This document shows positions 8,405 to 16,663 of a stretch of DNA of 64,000 nucleotides, one piece after another. The translations under genes and the position numbers were made by a program. The DNA comes from Burkholderiales bacterium 67-32 (GTDB lineage: Bacteria > Pseudomonadota > Gammaproteobacteria > Burkholderiales > Burkholderiaceae_B), in assembly GCA_001898625.1 (NCBI GenBank), contig MKUP01000008.1, positions 1 through 64,000 on the forward strand. The letters are read 5' to 3'. A model generated the notes under the pieces. It saw only the letters and a list, made by a program, of their open reading frames with translations. It was not told the DNA's origin and searched no databases. Position 1 is the stretch's first letter, and each line of letters begins with the position of its first letter.

Positions 8405-8600
8405 TGTGGATAACTTGTGGACAACCTTGTGAATATCTTGCGGATGCGTTCGGGGTTTTGGGCGCACGCGATTCGGGGTTTCAGGCGCAGAAAGTTCGGG
8501 GTTTTAGGCGCAGCGATGGCTGGAAAGCCGCGCCAGCATTGGCGATCCGGGGCGCTCCTAACTCTCTAACTAAAAGACTAACTAAGATTGATAGTGGGAG
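8405..8600. other. candidate replication origin (oriV): DnaA boxes, iterons, AT-rich stretch
   Basis: Three elements follow each other between repA and parA. TGTGGATAA at 8405-8413 is a perfect DnaA box on the minus strand, followed by TGTGGACAA at 8416-8424, a near-perfect one. Three iterons occupy 8449-8512. An AT-rich segment (CTAACTAAAAGACTAACTAA region, about 8557-8597) could be the unwinding element. This layout is that of iteron-controlled plasmid origins. Confidence 0.75.
8449..8512 (+). repeat. three iterons of 18 bp at 23-bp spacing
   Basis: TTCGGGGTTTTGGGCGCA (8449-8466), TTCGGGGTTTCAGGCGCA (8472-8489) and TTCGGGGTTTTAGGCGCA (8495-8512) differ at only two positions. Starts are exactly 23 bases apart, about two helical turns, as in plasmid iterons bound by Rep proteins. 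Confidence 0.85.
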
Positions 8601-8676
8601 ATCGTCTGCTCAAACCTTGAGCATCGACCCACGCGAGGCCGTACAAAGCGGTCGGCAATCTGAACCGTGGCCGGTC

Positions 8677-9360
8677 ATGGCCGGCGCGCTTGACGCCAGC
8701 CTCGACCCGCCGCGTTGCGGCCAGGTCATCGCGCTGGCAACCCAGAAAGGCGGCGCGGGCAAGACCACGTTGGCCACGCACCTGGCCGGAGAACTCGCCT
8801 TTGCAGGCTTTCGGGTCGTGCTGATCGACGCGGACCCGCAGGGCTCGGCCTCGGACTGGGCCGAACGCCGCGCGCAGAACGCCCGTCAGCGCCTGTACGG
8901 CGTGATCGGGCTGGCCCGCGAGTCCTTGCATGTCGAAGTCCCGCAAATCGCCCAGGGAGCCGATTTCGTGGTGATCGACGGGCCTCCCCGGGCCGAGGCC
9001 ATCACGCGCTCGGCGCTGCTGGCGGCCGACCTGGTGCTGGTGCCCGTACAGCCGTCGGCGTATGACGTATGGGCCAGCAGCGACATGGTGCGCTTGGTCC
9101 AGGAAGCGCGAATCTACCGGCGCGAACTGCGGGCGGCCTTCGTCATCAATCGCAAGGTCGTGCGCACCGTCGTCGGACGCGAGGTGCGCGAAGCACTCGC
9201 CGATCAGCCGCTGCCGGCGCTCGCGGCCGACGTGTCGCAGCGCATCGTGTTTGCCGACAGCGTGGCGGCGGGCCTGCTGGCCCGCGAACGCGACGAACAC
9301 GGCGCGGCGGCGCGCGAGGTTGCACGGCTGACGGCGCACGTGCGCGAGGCGTTGCAATGA
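8677..9360 (+). CDS. parA: ParA-family partition ATPase (227 aa)
   Basis: Deviant Walker A motif KGGAGKTTLATHLA near residue 27, followed by VVLIDADPQGSASDW (A') and FVVIDGPPRAEA (Walker B). Length fits small ParA/MinD ATPases. The open frame runs back to 8374 through the iterons, so the true start must be downstream; ATG 8677 is the best choice. The next gene overlaps by ATGA. Works with the DNA-bound partner (79-aa RHH protein and/or ParB) to segregate the excised element. Confidence 0.9.
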   Translation: MAGALDASLDPPRCGQVIALATQKGGAGKTTLATHLAGELAFAGFRVVLIDADPQGSASDWAERRAQNARQRLYGVIGLARESLHVEVPQIAQGADFVVIDGPPRAEAITRSALLAADLVLVPVQPSAYDVWASSDMVRLVQEARIYRRELRAAFVINRKVVRTVVGREVREALADQPLPALAADVSQRIVFADSVAAGLLARERDEHGAAAREVARLTAHVREALQ

Positions 9361-9596
9361 GCGGGTCGCGTGTCCGCGCCGCCATCGGCCAGCGCCCGGC
9401 TTCGACCGCCGCGACGGCCTGGGTGCAGCGCGGCGATGCGCGGCTGCCCACGCCGGCCTACACGGCGCGGCTCACCATTGATGTCACGCCCGCGCTGCGC
9501 GGGCGCATCAAGGTGACCGCCTTTCGGCGCGGCGTCACCGCCGCCGTCATGCTGCGCGAACTGCTGGAACGCGAGTTTCCGGGAGAGGCATCGTGA
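9357..9596 (+). CDS. ribbon-helix-helix-like ParA partner (79 aa)
   Basis: ATG overlaps the parA stop (ATGA). The C-terminal half (ARLTIDVTPALRGRIKVTAFRRGVTAAVMLRELLEREF) looks like a ribbon-helix-helix fold: a short strand then two helices. The N-terminus is basic and probably disordered. Small RHH proteins encoded directly after parA often serve as centromere-binding proteins or repressors of the par operon. Function inferred from shape and position. Confidence 0.7.
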   Translation: MSGSRVRAAIGQRPASTAATAWVQRGDARLPTPAYTARLTIDVTPALRGRIKVTAFRRGVTAAVMLRELLEREFPGEAS

Positions 9597-10093
9597 ACGC
9601 ACCGCCGTCTCGCCCGGACGTGTCCGGCATGCGCGTGGCGCTGGCGACCGTGGCCCAGCGCGTGCACATCTGGCTGCGGTTTGGCGCGCCGCAACGCATC
9701 GTGCGTCTGGACGACTGGCGGCGCCTGGCCGTGTTCCTGCCGGGCGCGGTCTGCTGCCGCGTGAGTTGGGTGGCCAACGACTACGGCACGATCGCATGGC
9801 GGCTGATGGTGATGCAGGCGGCCACACCCGTCGACGGCATCCAGCGCGTGGCCGGCGTGACGCCCGGCGCACGCATCCTGTTGCGCGCAGACGGCGAGCG
9901 CAACGTCAAGACGATGTTCGGCCTGATCGCCACCATCGAGGCTGCGGACATCGCGCCGGTGCAAGTCAGTCCCGCCTATTGGCGGACCGTGCACAACCGG
10001 CTGGCGGCGCGGCTCGTGCCGCCGGCTTATACCGCCGAACGGCACGCGGCATATCTCGCACGGTGCGTGCTGGTGGACGATCGTCATGCTTAG
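9593..10093 (+). CDS. DUF2840 domain protein (166 aa)
   Basis: GTG start overlaps the previous stop (GTGA). Central segment WLRFGAPQRIVRLDDWRRLAVFLPGAVCCRVSWVANDYGT is characteristic of DUF2840, a family restricted to conjugative elements between parA and traF. No membrane segment. Role unknown, presumably in DNA transfer or its regulation. The next gene, traF, overlaps its last 8 bases. Confidence 0.8.
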   Translation: MNAPPSRPDVSGMRVALATVAQRVHIWLRFGAPQRIVRLDDWRRLAVFLPGAVCCRVSWVANDYGTIAWRLMVMQAATPVDGIQRVAGVTPGARILLRADGERNVKTMFGLIATIEAADIAPVQVSPAYWRTVHNRLAARLVPPAYTAERHAAYLARCVLVDDRHA

Positions 10094-10655
10094 CGCCTCG
10101 CGTCATCACCGCGCTCCCACCTGGCGCACTCGCGCTGCGGTGCTAGTCGGGATGGCCGCAGGGCTGGCGGCGCTGTTTGCGCCCGGCCTGCTGCGCGCCG
10201 TGTCGCCGCAGCCCGCGGCCGTACCGCGTCTGGTCTACAACGCCACCGACAGCGTGCCGCGCGGCTTCTACGTGATCGCCGCGCAGCCGCCGGGCGTCGG
10301 GGATCTCATCCTGACGCGCCTGCCGGCTTCTGCGGCGCGGCTGGCCGCGGAGCGCGGCTACCTGCCGGCCGGCGTGCCGCTGATCAAGCCGATTGCCGCC
10401 AGTTATGGGGATCACGTGTGCGTGCGCGACGGCAAGGTGCGCATCAATGGCCATGTCGTCGCCCGTACGCTTGCTGCCGACAGCAAGGACCGGCCGCTTG
10501 CGGCCTGGTCCGGCTGCCGGTTGCTCGCCGAGGGCGAATGGTTCCTGCTCAGTACCGACAATCCGGCGTCGTTCGACAGCCGCTACTTCGGTCCCATTCC
10601 GCGCATAGCGGCCTACGGCCTGGCCGTGCCGCTCTGGGTGTGGGGTGCGCAATGA
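10086..10655 (+). CDS. traF: TraF-like conjugal pilin maturation peptidase, S26 family (189 aa)
   Basis: An N-terminal membrane anchor (about residues 17-38) precedes a signal-peptidase fold. Ser56 in NATDSVPRGFY is the nucleophile and Lys101 in PLIKPIAA the general base, as in IncP TraF. In that system TraF trims and cyclises the TrbC pilin; the trbC gene is at 36,729. Translationally coupled to DUF2840 upstream. Confidence 0.9.
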   Translation: MLSASRHHRAPTWRTRAAVLVGMAAGLAALFAPGLLRAVSPQPAAVPRLVYNATDSVPRGFYVIAAQPPGVGDLILTRLPASAARLAAERGYLPAGVPLIKPIAASYGDHVCVRDGKVRINGHVVARTLAADSKDRPLAAWSGCRLLAEGEWFLLSTDNPASFDSRYFGPIPRIAAYGLAVPLWVWGAQ

Positions 10656-11107
10656 ACGGTACGTGCTCGGCCTGTCGCCTTGCGCGCCGGCTGTACCGCG
10701 CCCTGCGGCGTGCGTGGACAGCGCGGCGCATCCGCGATGCCGTCGGCCTAGCCTTCGACCCGCGCCCACTCGTGCAGACGGCTTGCCCGCGTCCCGGCTC
10801 GCCGGTCACGCCATGCCCGCCCGGCCTTCGGCCATCGCATGGGCACGGCGCGCCCGGCATCGGCCGGGCCTGCAGATGGTCCCCGCCGCCAGGGCGCCGG
10901 GGATGGGCGGACGGTAACGGCGAGGGCAAGATAAAAGGGCCAGCACGGAGCTGGCCGGAAAGCCTTGTCTGCACGTGTTGGGGGACGGCACGGCGCCGAG
11001 GGGCGCATGTGCCGTTGGATGGCGCGCTGGCGCATCGGTACAGGCTGCGCCAGGTGCCGTCTGCGCTCATCTGCGCCCGCCTTACCGGGAGCGCGGCAGA
11101 TGGCTAG
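10652..11107 (+). CDS. doubtful ORF between traF and the relaxase gene (151 aa)
   Basis: ATG overlaps the traF stop and the frame ends 8 bases inside the relaxase gene, so it fills the gap exactly. The first 45 residues are basic (MNGTCSACRLARRLYRALRRAW…) and could be real. The rest is Pro/Gly/Arg-rich with no motif and resembles chance reading of GC-rich DNA. The candidate transfer origin at 10,928-10,960 lies within it. It may be only the oriT-containing spacer. Confidence 0.25.
   Translation: MNGTCSACRLARRLYRALRRAWTARRIRDAVGLAFDPRPLVQTACPRPGSPVTPCPPGLRPSHGHGAPGIGRACRWSPPPGRRGWADGNGEGKIKGPARSWPESLVCTCWGTARRRGAHVPLDGALAHRYRLRQVPSALICARLTGSAADG
10928..10960. other. candidate transfer-origin hairpin (oriT-like)
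   Basis: GGCCAGC at 10,938-10,944 and GCTGGCC at 10,950-10,956 form a perfect 7-bp inverted repeat with the loop ACGGA. It lies next to AAGATAAAA, the only AT-rich patch in the spacer. About 145 bases ahead of the relaxase gene is the usual place for oriT in MOBP systems. No nic consensus is recognised. Read on the minus strand it could also be a weak terminator. Confidence 0.35.
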
Positions 11108-13067
11108 GTCCGACGAGGACCGTTTCCGGCCACGTCCCGCGCCGCCCCGACAGCGCGGTGCTGACGGCGAGCGCTTCGTGTCGCTCGTGCGCCGCCAAGC
11201 TGCCAAAGCGGGCCAGGCGGCCGGTCGCTCGGCACGCGGCAGCCAGTTCGGCCGGGGCCGGGCGGCGACGCGATTGCGAACCGGGTCGGCGTCGCTGCGC
11301 AGCCGGCGCGTGGTCATCAAGTCGCGGTTTGTGTTGGTCCGCCCCGGTTCCGACGCCATCGCGGCGCACCTGCGCTACATCGAACGCGACGGCGTGACCC
11401 GCGAGGGCGAGCGCGGCCAGGCCTACGGCACTGAGACCGACGAAGCGGACACGCAGGCCTTCGTGGCGCGCAGCCAGGACGACCGGCACCAGTTCCGCTT
11501 CATCGTCTCCAGCGAAGATGCAGGCGAGTTGGGCGACCTGCGCGCCTTCACCCGCACGCTGATGCGGCGCATGGAGGTTGACCTGCAAACCCGGCTGGAC
11601 TGGATCGCGGTGGACCACTACGACACGGACAACCCACACACGCACATCGTGCTGCGCGGGCGCGCCGATAATGGGCAGGATCTGGTCATTGCGCCGGAGT
11701 ATATGAGCCACGGCATGCGCGAGCGCGGGGCCGAGCTGGCGACCGAATGGCTGGGGCCGCGCACGGAGCGCGAGATCGCCGATACCTTGCAACGGGAAAC
11801 CCAGCAGGAGCGGTTCACGACGCTGGACCGGACACTGCTGCGCATGGCGGGCGATACCGGCCTGGTGGATACGTCGGGATTGCGAGGCGACGTGCCTTAC
11901 CAATGCGCGCTGGCCGCCCGCTTGCAGCACTTGGCCGGCATGGACCTGGCTCATCCTTCAGAGGCGGGCCAGTGGCGGCTGGACGACCAGATGGAAGCCA
12001 CCTTGCGCCGCCTAGGTGAGCACGGCGACATCCTGCGCGCGCTGCACCGGGCCATGCGCGACCAGGCGCGGGAGTTCGTCATCGAAACGGGGCCGGAAGT
12101 ACGCGAGCCGATCATTGGCCGCATCGCCGGCAAAGGACTGGTCAACGAGCTGAGCGATCGCAGCTACATCGTGATCGATGGGGCCGACGGCCGGGCGCAT
12201 TACCTCGCGCTGCCACCCGGCATGGTGCTGGCGGATTTCCCCAGCGGCGGCGTCGTGGAAGTGCGGCCCATCCCCAAGAGTGCAGCCGACAAGAACATCG
12301 ACCGGCTGGCGCCAGACGGCATCTATCGGACGGCCGACCATCTGGCCGAACTGCAACGCAGCCAGGCCAACGACAGCCGCGCCAAAGGGCGGGGCCAGGA
12401 ACGCCGCCCGAGTCCAGAGTCTGTCGTGCGCTCGCACGTCATGCGGCTCGAAAGCATGCGCCGCGCCGGCATCGTCGAACGCATCGAGGATGGCGTCTGG
12501 AAAGTGCCGGGCGACCTGTGCGAGCGCGGGCGGGAACATGACCTGAAGCTGCGCCACGGCATCCACGTTGCCGTGCCGTCCCACCTGCCGCTGGCACGCC
12601 AGATCAATGCGCTGGGCGCGACTTGGCTGGACCGCAAACTGATCGACGGCGGCAAAGAGCTGACTGGGGCAGGCTTCGGCGGAGAGGTCCGAGAGGCCAT
12701 GCAGGCGCGAGCAGCCTACCTGGAGCGTGAAGGACTGGCCAAGCGCCAGGGTGAGCAAGTCATCGTCGCGCGCCGGCTGCTGCACGCCTTGCGCGACCGG
12801 GAAGTGGCCGCAACCGCCCAGACGATCGCGGCCGAGACAGGTCTGACCTATAAGCCGCTCGGCGAGGACGGCCAAGCCAGCGGCGTCTATCGGCGCTCCG
12901 TCACGCTGGCCAGCGGCCGCTATGCGATGCTCGACGACGGGCTCGGTTTTACGCTGGTGCCGTGGCGACCGATTCTCGCGCAGCGTCTGGGAGAATCCAT
13001 GTCCGTGTCAATTGAGAATGGCCGGGCGACATGGAGTTTCGGGAGGTCAAAATCCCTAACGCTATGA
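11100..13067 (+). CDS. relaxase/mobilisation nuclease with DUF3363 domain (655 aa)
   Basis: A VirD2-like relaxase domain occupies about residues 60-210. Its metal-binding motif is H173-x6-H180-x-H182 in AVDHYDTDNPHTHIVLRG. The remainder is the DUF3363 region typical of the Tn4371/MOBP-type group. The enzyme nicks oriT and stays bound to the transferred strand, which TraG delivers to the Trb channel. ATG 11,100 is preferred over the open extension to 10,965. The resistance cargo begins directly after this gene. Confidence 0.92.
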   Translation: MARSDEDRFRPRPAPPRQRGADGERFVSLVRRQAAKAGQAAGRSARGSQFGRGRAATRLRTGSASLRSRRVVIKSRFVLVRPGSDAIAAHLRYIERDGVTREGERGQAYGTETDEADTQAFVARSQDDRHQFRFIVSSEDAGELGDLRAFTRTLMRRMEVDLQTRLDWIAVDHYDTDNPHTHIVLRGRADNGQDLVIAPEYMSHGMRERGAELATEWLGPRTEREIADTLQRETQQERFTTLDRTLLRMAGDTGLVDTSGLRGDVPYQCALAARLQHLAGMDLAHPSEAGQWRLDDQMEATLRRLGEHGDILRALHRAMRDQAREFVIETGPEVREPIIGRIAGKGLVNELSDRSYIVIDGADGRAHYLALPPGMVLADFPSGGVVEVRPIPKSAADKNIDRLAPDGIYRTADHLAELQRSQANDSRAKGRGQERRPSPESVVRSHVMRLESMRRAGIVERIEDGVWKVPGDLCERGREHDLKLRHGIHVAVPSHLPLARQINALGATWLDRKLIDGGKELTGAGFGGEVREAMQARAAYLEREGLAKRQGEQVIVARRLLHALRDREVAATAQTIAAETGLTYKPLGEDGQASGVYRRSVTLASGRYAMLDDGLGFTLVPWRPILAQRLGESMSVSIENGRATWSFGRSKSLTL

Positions 13068-13199
13068 ACTTGGGTAGGTTCTCGGGTTCAGGCAGAGGAG
13101 CGAGAACTGGACGGCCGATTAATGAATGCCACCGCAGCTATCGTCTTACGACATCGGCTACACACTCAGCCCGTGGCCGACTCAGCATTCGTCGCCACC

Positions 13200-13213
13200 T
13201 TACATAAATGTAA
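13200..13213. promoter_or_regulatory. TTACA-N4-TGTAA box upstream of the CopK-like gene
   Basis: TTACATAAATGTAA is a perfect 6-bp inverted repeat about 100 bases ahead of the gene. A near copy, TTACA-ATTT-TGTTA, lies ahead of the czcI copy at 23,266. Shared boxes of this kind are expected for the CzcR response regulator encoded here; that link is inferred. Confidence 0.4.
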
Positions 13214-13312
13214 TCAGCATGTCGGGGGCTGGTTATCAGGAGCTCTTTAACATGAAGCCGTGCTAAAGCATGTGGGGGGCTGCCCATCACCAATACTCAA
13301 GGAGCATGACCA

Positions 13313-13609
13313 ATGAAACTGAAGATCGCAATCGCGGCGCTGTTCGCTGCTACGGCTACCCTTTCCCTTCCGGCGTTCGCGGATCACAAGGCCCGTGAAG
13401 CGTCGCGCGATGTCATCTCGCTTGCAGACGGCGGAACGCTGTACATATTCCAGGACGGCAAAATGGCAAAGGCAAATCAGTTTGGACGGGCAGTTTATCT
13501 GAAGAACGGTGAAGTTCTCCCAACAACTGACGGTAAGCGTGTGCAGGCTTCCTCAAACGAGATAGCCAAGCTGACCACGCTTCTCATGGAAGACTATCCG
13601 GGCGACTAA
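13313..13609 (+). CDS. CopK-like small periplasmic metal-resistance protein (98 aa)
   Basis: A clean Sec signal peptide (about residues 1-23, cut after AFA) is followed by a mature protein of about 75 residues. DGGTLYIFQDGKMAKANQFGRAVYLKNGEVLPTTDGKRV resembles Cupriavidus CopK. Known CopK binds Cu(I) through several Met side chains. Here only two Met remain in the mature chain, so a different metal or a CzcJ-like role is possible. AAGGAG stands eight bases before the ATG. It heads the czc island. Confidence 0.7.
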   Translation: MKLKIAIAALFAATATLSLPAFADHKAREASRDVISLADGGTLYIFQDGKMAKANQFGRAVYLKNGEVLPTTDGKRVQASSNEIAKLTTLLMEDYPGD

Positions 13610-14066
13610 GCGCAATTTCCAGGGGCCTCTGCAGAAGTATGGCGAACTATTGCGTCTGCAGCTATCAACCAATATCCGAGGGCTTGGATGCGAGCCCTCT
13701 GTATGTATTGGTGCTACGCCGAATCGCATCAGCCACCGAGAGTTGTTGTCTCCAATCATGCCTCAGCGGGGGTCATGCCTGAGTGGGATGGTCGCGTCGC
13801 GGCCTAGATGTTACCGAGGCGTATGCGGCCGCCGACGCCTGTGACGAATTCGGTCATTTGCATGAGTTGACGTATGTCCTATTCTCTGCGTTGGTCAGTT
13901 ATTGGTCACGTGATCCCCGAACCCACGGCGATGGAAGCACTCAGCGCAGCAGAACGTAGTTCTTTCCGTATCTATAGCAATAGCTAGCAACGGCAAAACG
14001 CGAACTGCAAGGGGGCTGGAGGTCGACCGACCCCGGCTCGTCGGAGTCGGTCCTTTTACTCACAGA
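13610..14066. other. intergenic region before the P-type ATPase gene
   Basis: No gene is convincing here. A stem GACCGACCCC (14,025-14,034) / GGAGTCGGTC (14,043-14,052) with one mismatch is followed by CTTTTA. It lies immediately before the ATPase start and could be a terminator or a leader structure. The part from 13,640 to 13,900 may be gene debris but matches nothing I recognise. Confidence 0.4.
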
Positions 14067-16604
14067 ATGTTGGTTATGACGACGAAACTCCGACTGGATA
14101 TCCCGATACTCCTGCCGAACGTGCCCGATGCTACGGATACGTGCGTCGAACGGCTGGTCGCGGATTTGCAGGCACGCCCCGGCGTCGAAGGAGTCCACGT
14201 CCGGCCAGCGGAAGGTGATTCGCCGGCCCAGCTATGCATCCACTACAGTACAGAATTTCTGACGTTATCCCGGATACGCGATATTACGCAGGCCGCAGGC
14301 GCGAGGATTACCAGCCGTTTTGGCCATGGGCAATGGCAGACCGTAGGCATCGGCCACCAACGACGGGCAGAAACACTGTCAGAGCAATTGCGTCTTATGC
14401 CAGGTGTATTAGAAGCCGCCGCGAGCGCAACGGGGCGCGTTCACGTCGAGTTCGATCGCCAGCGCACGTCGGAGGCCGAGATTTTCGCCGCGATGACTCA
14501 GATGGGCCTGCGACTGAGTGATGCGCACGAGGTGCCCTCCAACGATCAACATGGTCATGGTGCACATCCGCACGCGGAACATGGGCACGGCAAGTCTCAA
14601 CCACCTGCCACCCGACACGCTCATAGTGGCGAGCAACACGACCATGCTCATGCGCATGGAGGCGTGTTTGGCGCGAACACTGAAATGGCCTTTGCGCTCA
14701 TATGTGGCGCCCTGCTGGGCATTGGCTTTGCCATCGAGAAGCTGGCGCAGGGGCTGCCGGAATGGCTACCGCTCGCATGCTACGTTGTAGCGTATTTTTT
14801 CGGTGGCTTCTATACAGTGCGTGAAGCGATCGATAACCTGAAGCTCAAACGCTTCGAAATCGACACGCTTATGCTAGTTGCGGCGGCAGGTGCTGCAGCG
14901 CTTGGCTCCTGGCCCGAAGGCGCTTTGTTGTTGTTTCTCTTCAGCATGGGACATGCCCTGGAGCATTATGCTATGGGCCGTGCCAAGCGAGCGATCGAGG
15001 CATTGGCTGCGCTTGCCCCGGACACGGCGACGGTCCGGCGCAACGGGCAGATCGTGAACGTTCCTGTCGGGGAACTGATCGTTGGCGATATTGTCCTTGT
15101 CAGACCCAACGAGCGCTTATCCGCAGACGGTTTTCTCGTAGCGGGCACGTCCAGCATTAATCAGGCTCCGGTCACCGGCGAGAGCATTCCCGTCGACAAG
15201 AGTCCGGTCGTGGACCCAGCGGTCGCCCGCGCGCGGCCGGACGCGATCGACGCGGCAGCACGCGTCTTCGCAGGCACCATCAACGGCGCAGGATCGATCG
15301 AAATCGAAGTCACGCGCCGCTCCGCCGACTCGGCGCTGGCGCGCGTTGTCAAGATGGTAAGCGAAGCCGAAACGCGCAAATCCCCAACGCAGCGCTTCAC
15401 CGACAGGTTCGAACGCATTTTTGTCCCCGTGGTGCTTGCGATCGCCGTTGCATTGCTGTTTGCATGGGTTGTTATCGACGAGCCATTTCGCGACAGCTTT
15501 TACCGCGCCATGGCCGTCCTCGTGGCGGCGAGCCCATGTGCCCTCGCCATTGCTACACCCAGTGCAGTCTTGTCAGGAATTGCGCGTGCTGCGCGTGGCG
15601 GGGTCTTAATTAAGGGAGGCGCCCCTCTGGAGGATCTCGGCTCGTTGAACGCAATGGCGTTTGATAAGACTGGTACGCTCACTGAAGGCCGGCCCCGGAT
15701 CACCGACGTGGTGCCAGCTGAAGGCGTGACGGAAGAAGACCTGTTAGCGGTAGCCGTTGCGGTCGAGTCGCTGAGCGATCACCCGTTGGCTGGTGCGATT
15801 GCTCGTGATGGACGCGAGCGCTTGGGAACCCGAACGCCTTCTTCCGCCAGTGGCCTTGAGAACCTGATTGGTCGGGGCGTGAGAGCGACAGTCGACTCGC
15901 AAACCGTTTGGATCGGCAAAGCCGAAATGTTTGGAACTGACGGCGTGGCTCCGTTGAGTGCATCGGTCGCTGCCTCCATTGAGCGGCTGAGGGAGGCTGG
16001 TCGCACAACCATGATCGTACGACAAGGTGACAAGGATCTAGGCGCGATCGGCCTTCTGGATACGCCGCGGGCCAACGCGCGCGCCGCACTTCAGCAGCTC
16101 CGCGAGCTTGGAATAACCCGCATGATCATGATTTCTGGGGATCATAAGAAGGTTGCCGAGGCCGTAGCAGCCGAGGTCGGGCTCGACGAAGCTTGGGGCG
16201 ATCTGATGCCCGAAGACAAGGTCAAGGCTATTCACGACCTGCGTGCGCAAACGAAGGTCGCCATGGTTGGCGACGGCGTTAACGATGCGCCCGCGATGGC
16301 CAATGCTACGGTGGGCATAGCCATGGGCGCTGCTGGCTCCGACGTAGCCTTGGAGACTGCTGACGTCGCATTGATGGCTGATGACCTACGCCACCTGCCG
16401 TTTGCCGTCGGACTCAGCCGGCATACCCGCTCCATTATTCGGCAAAATGTCTTTGTCAGCTTGGGAGTCGTGGCAGTGCTCGTTCCTGCGACGATCTTCG
16501 GTCTAGGCATCGGAGCGGCCGTCGCGGTACATGAAGGCTCGACTCTATTCGTGGTCGTGAACGCGTTGCGGCTGCTGGCCTACCGTGCTACGACCGCCAC
16601 CTGA
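14067..16604 (+). CDS. czcP: heavy-metal P-type ATPase, P1B-4-like (CzcP type, 845 aa)
   Basis: Core motifs are complete: SPCALAIATP in the metal-path helix (SPC rather than CPC), DKTGTLTEG for phosphorylation, GDGVNDAPAM, and HEGST in the last membrane region. SPC plus HEG-S/G-T marks the P1B-4 class that exports Zn, Cd and Co from the cytoplasm, as CzcP does in Cupriavidus. The first 155 residues look like two HMA-type ferredoxin folds without CxxC. A His-rich linker follows (about 158-195). Start at 14,067 or 14,076; neither has a good ribosome site. Lies just ahead of czcR. Confidence 0.88.
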   Translation: MLVMTTKLRLDIPILLPNVPDATDTCVERLVADLQARPGVEGVHVRPAEGDSPAQLCIHYSTEFLTLSRIRDITQAAGARITSRFGHGQWQTVGIGHQRRAETLSEQLRLMPGVLEAAASATGRVHVEFDRQRTSEAEIFAAMTQMGLRLSDAHEVPSNDQHGHGAHPHAEHGHGKSQPPATRHAHSGEQHDHAHAHGGVFGANTEMAFALICGALLGIGFAIEKLAQGLPEWLPLACYVVAYFFGGFYTVREAIDNLKLKRFEIDTLMLVAAAGAAALGSWPEGALLLFLFSMGHALEHYAMGRAKRAIEALAALAPDTATVRRNGQIVNVPVGELIVGDIVLVRPNERLSADGFLVAGTSSINQAPVTGESIPVDKSPVVDPAVARARPDAIDAAARVFAGTINGAGSIEIEVTRRSADSALARVVKMVSEAETRKSPTQRFTDRFERIFVPVVLAIAVALLFAWVVIDEPFRDSFYRAMAVLVAASPCALAIATPSAVLSGIARAARGGVLIKGGAPLEDLGSLNAMAFDKTGTLTEGRPRITDVVPAEGVTEEDLLAVAVAVESLSDHPLAGAIARDGRERLGTRTPSSASGLENLIGRGVRATVDSQTVWIGKAEMFGTDGVAPLSASVAASIERLREAGRTTMIVRQGDKDLGAIGLLDTPRANARAALQQLRELGITRMIMISGDHKKVAEAVAAEVGLDEAWGDLMPEDKVKAIHDLRAQTKVAMVGDGVNDAPAMANATVGIAMGAAGSDVALETADVALMADDLRHLPFAVGLSRHTRSIIRQNVFVSLGVVAVLVPATIFGLGIGAAVAVHEGSTLFVVVNALRLLAYRATTAT

Positions 16605-16663
16605 AGTCATGTAGTGGCCAATACATAGCCGCCGCTATCATAGGAACGAGAACGCGCCGGAGC

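Noticed and set aside
14025-14058. terminator just before the P-type ATPase gene
   Set aside because: The stem has a mismatch and only four T, and it lies directly at the start codon, so a leader structure is as likely; not listed as a terminator.
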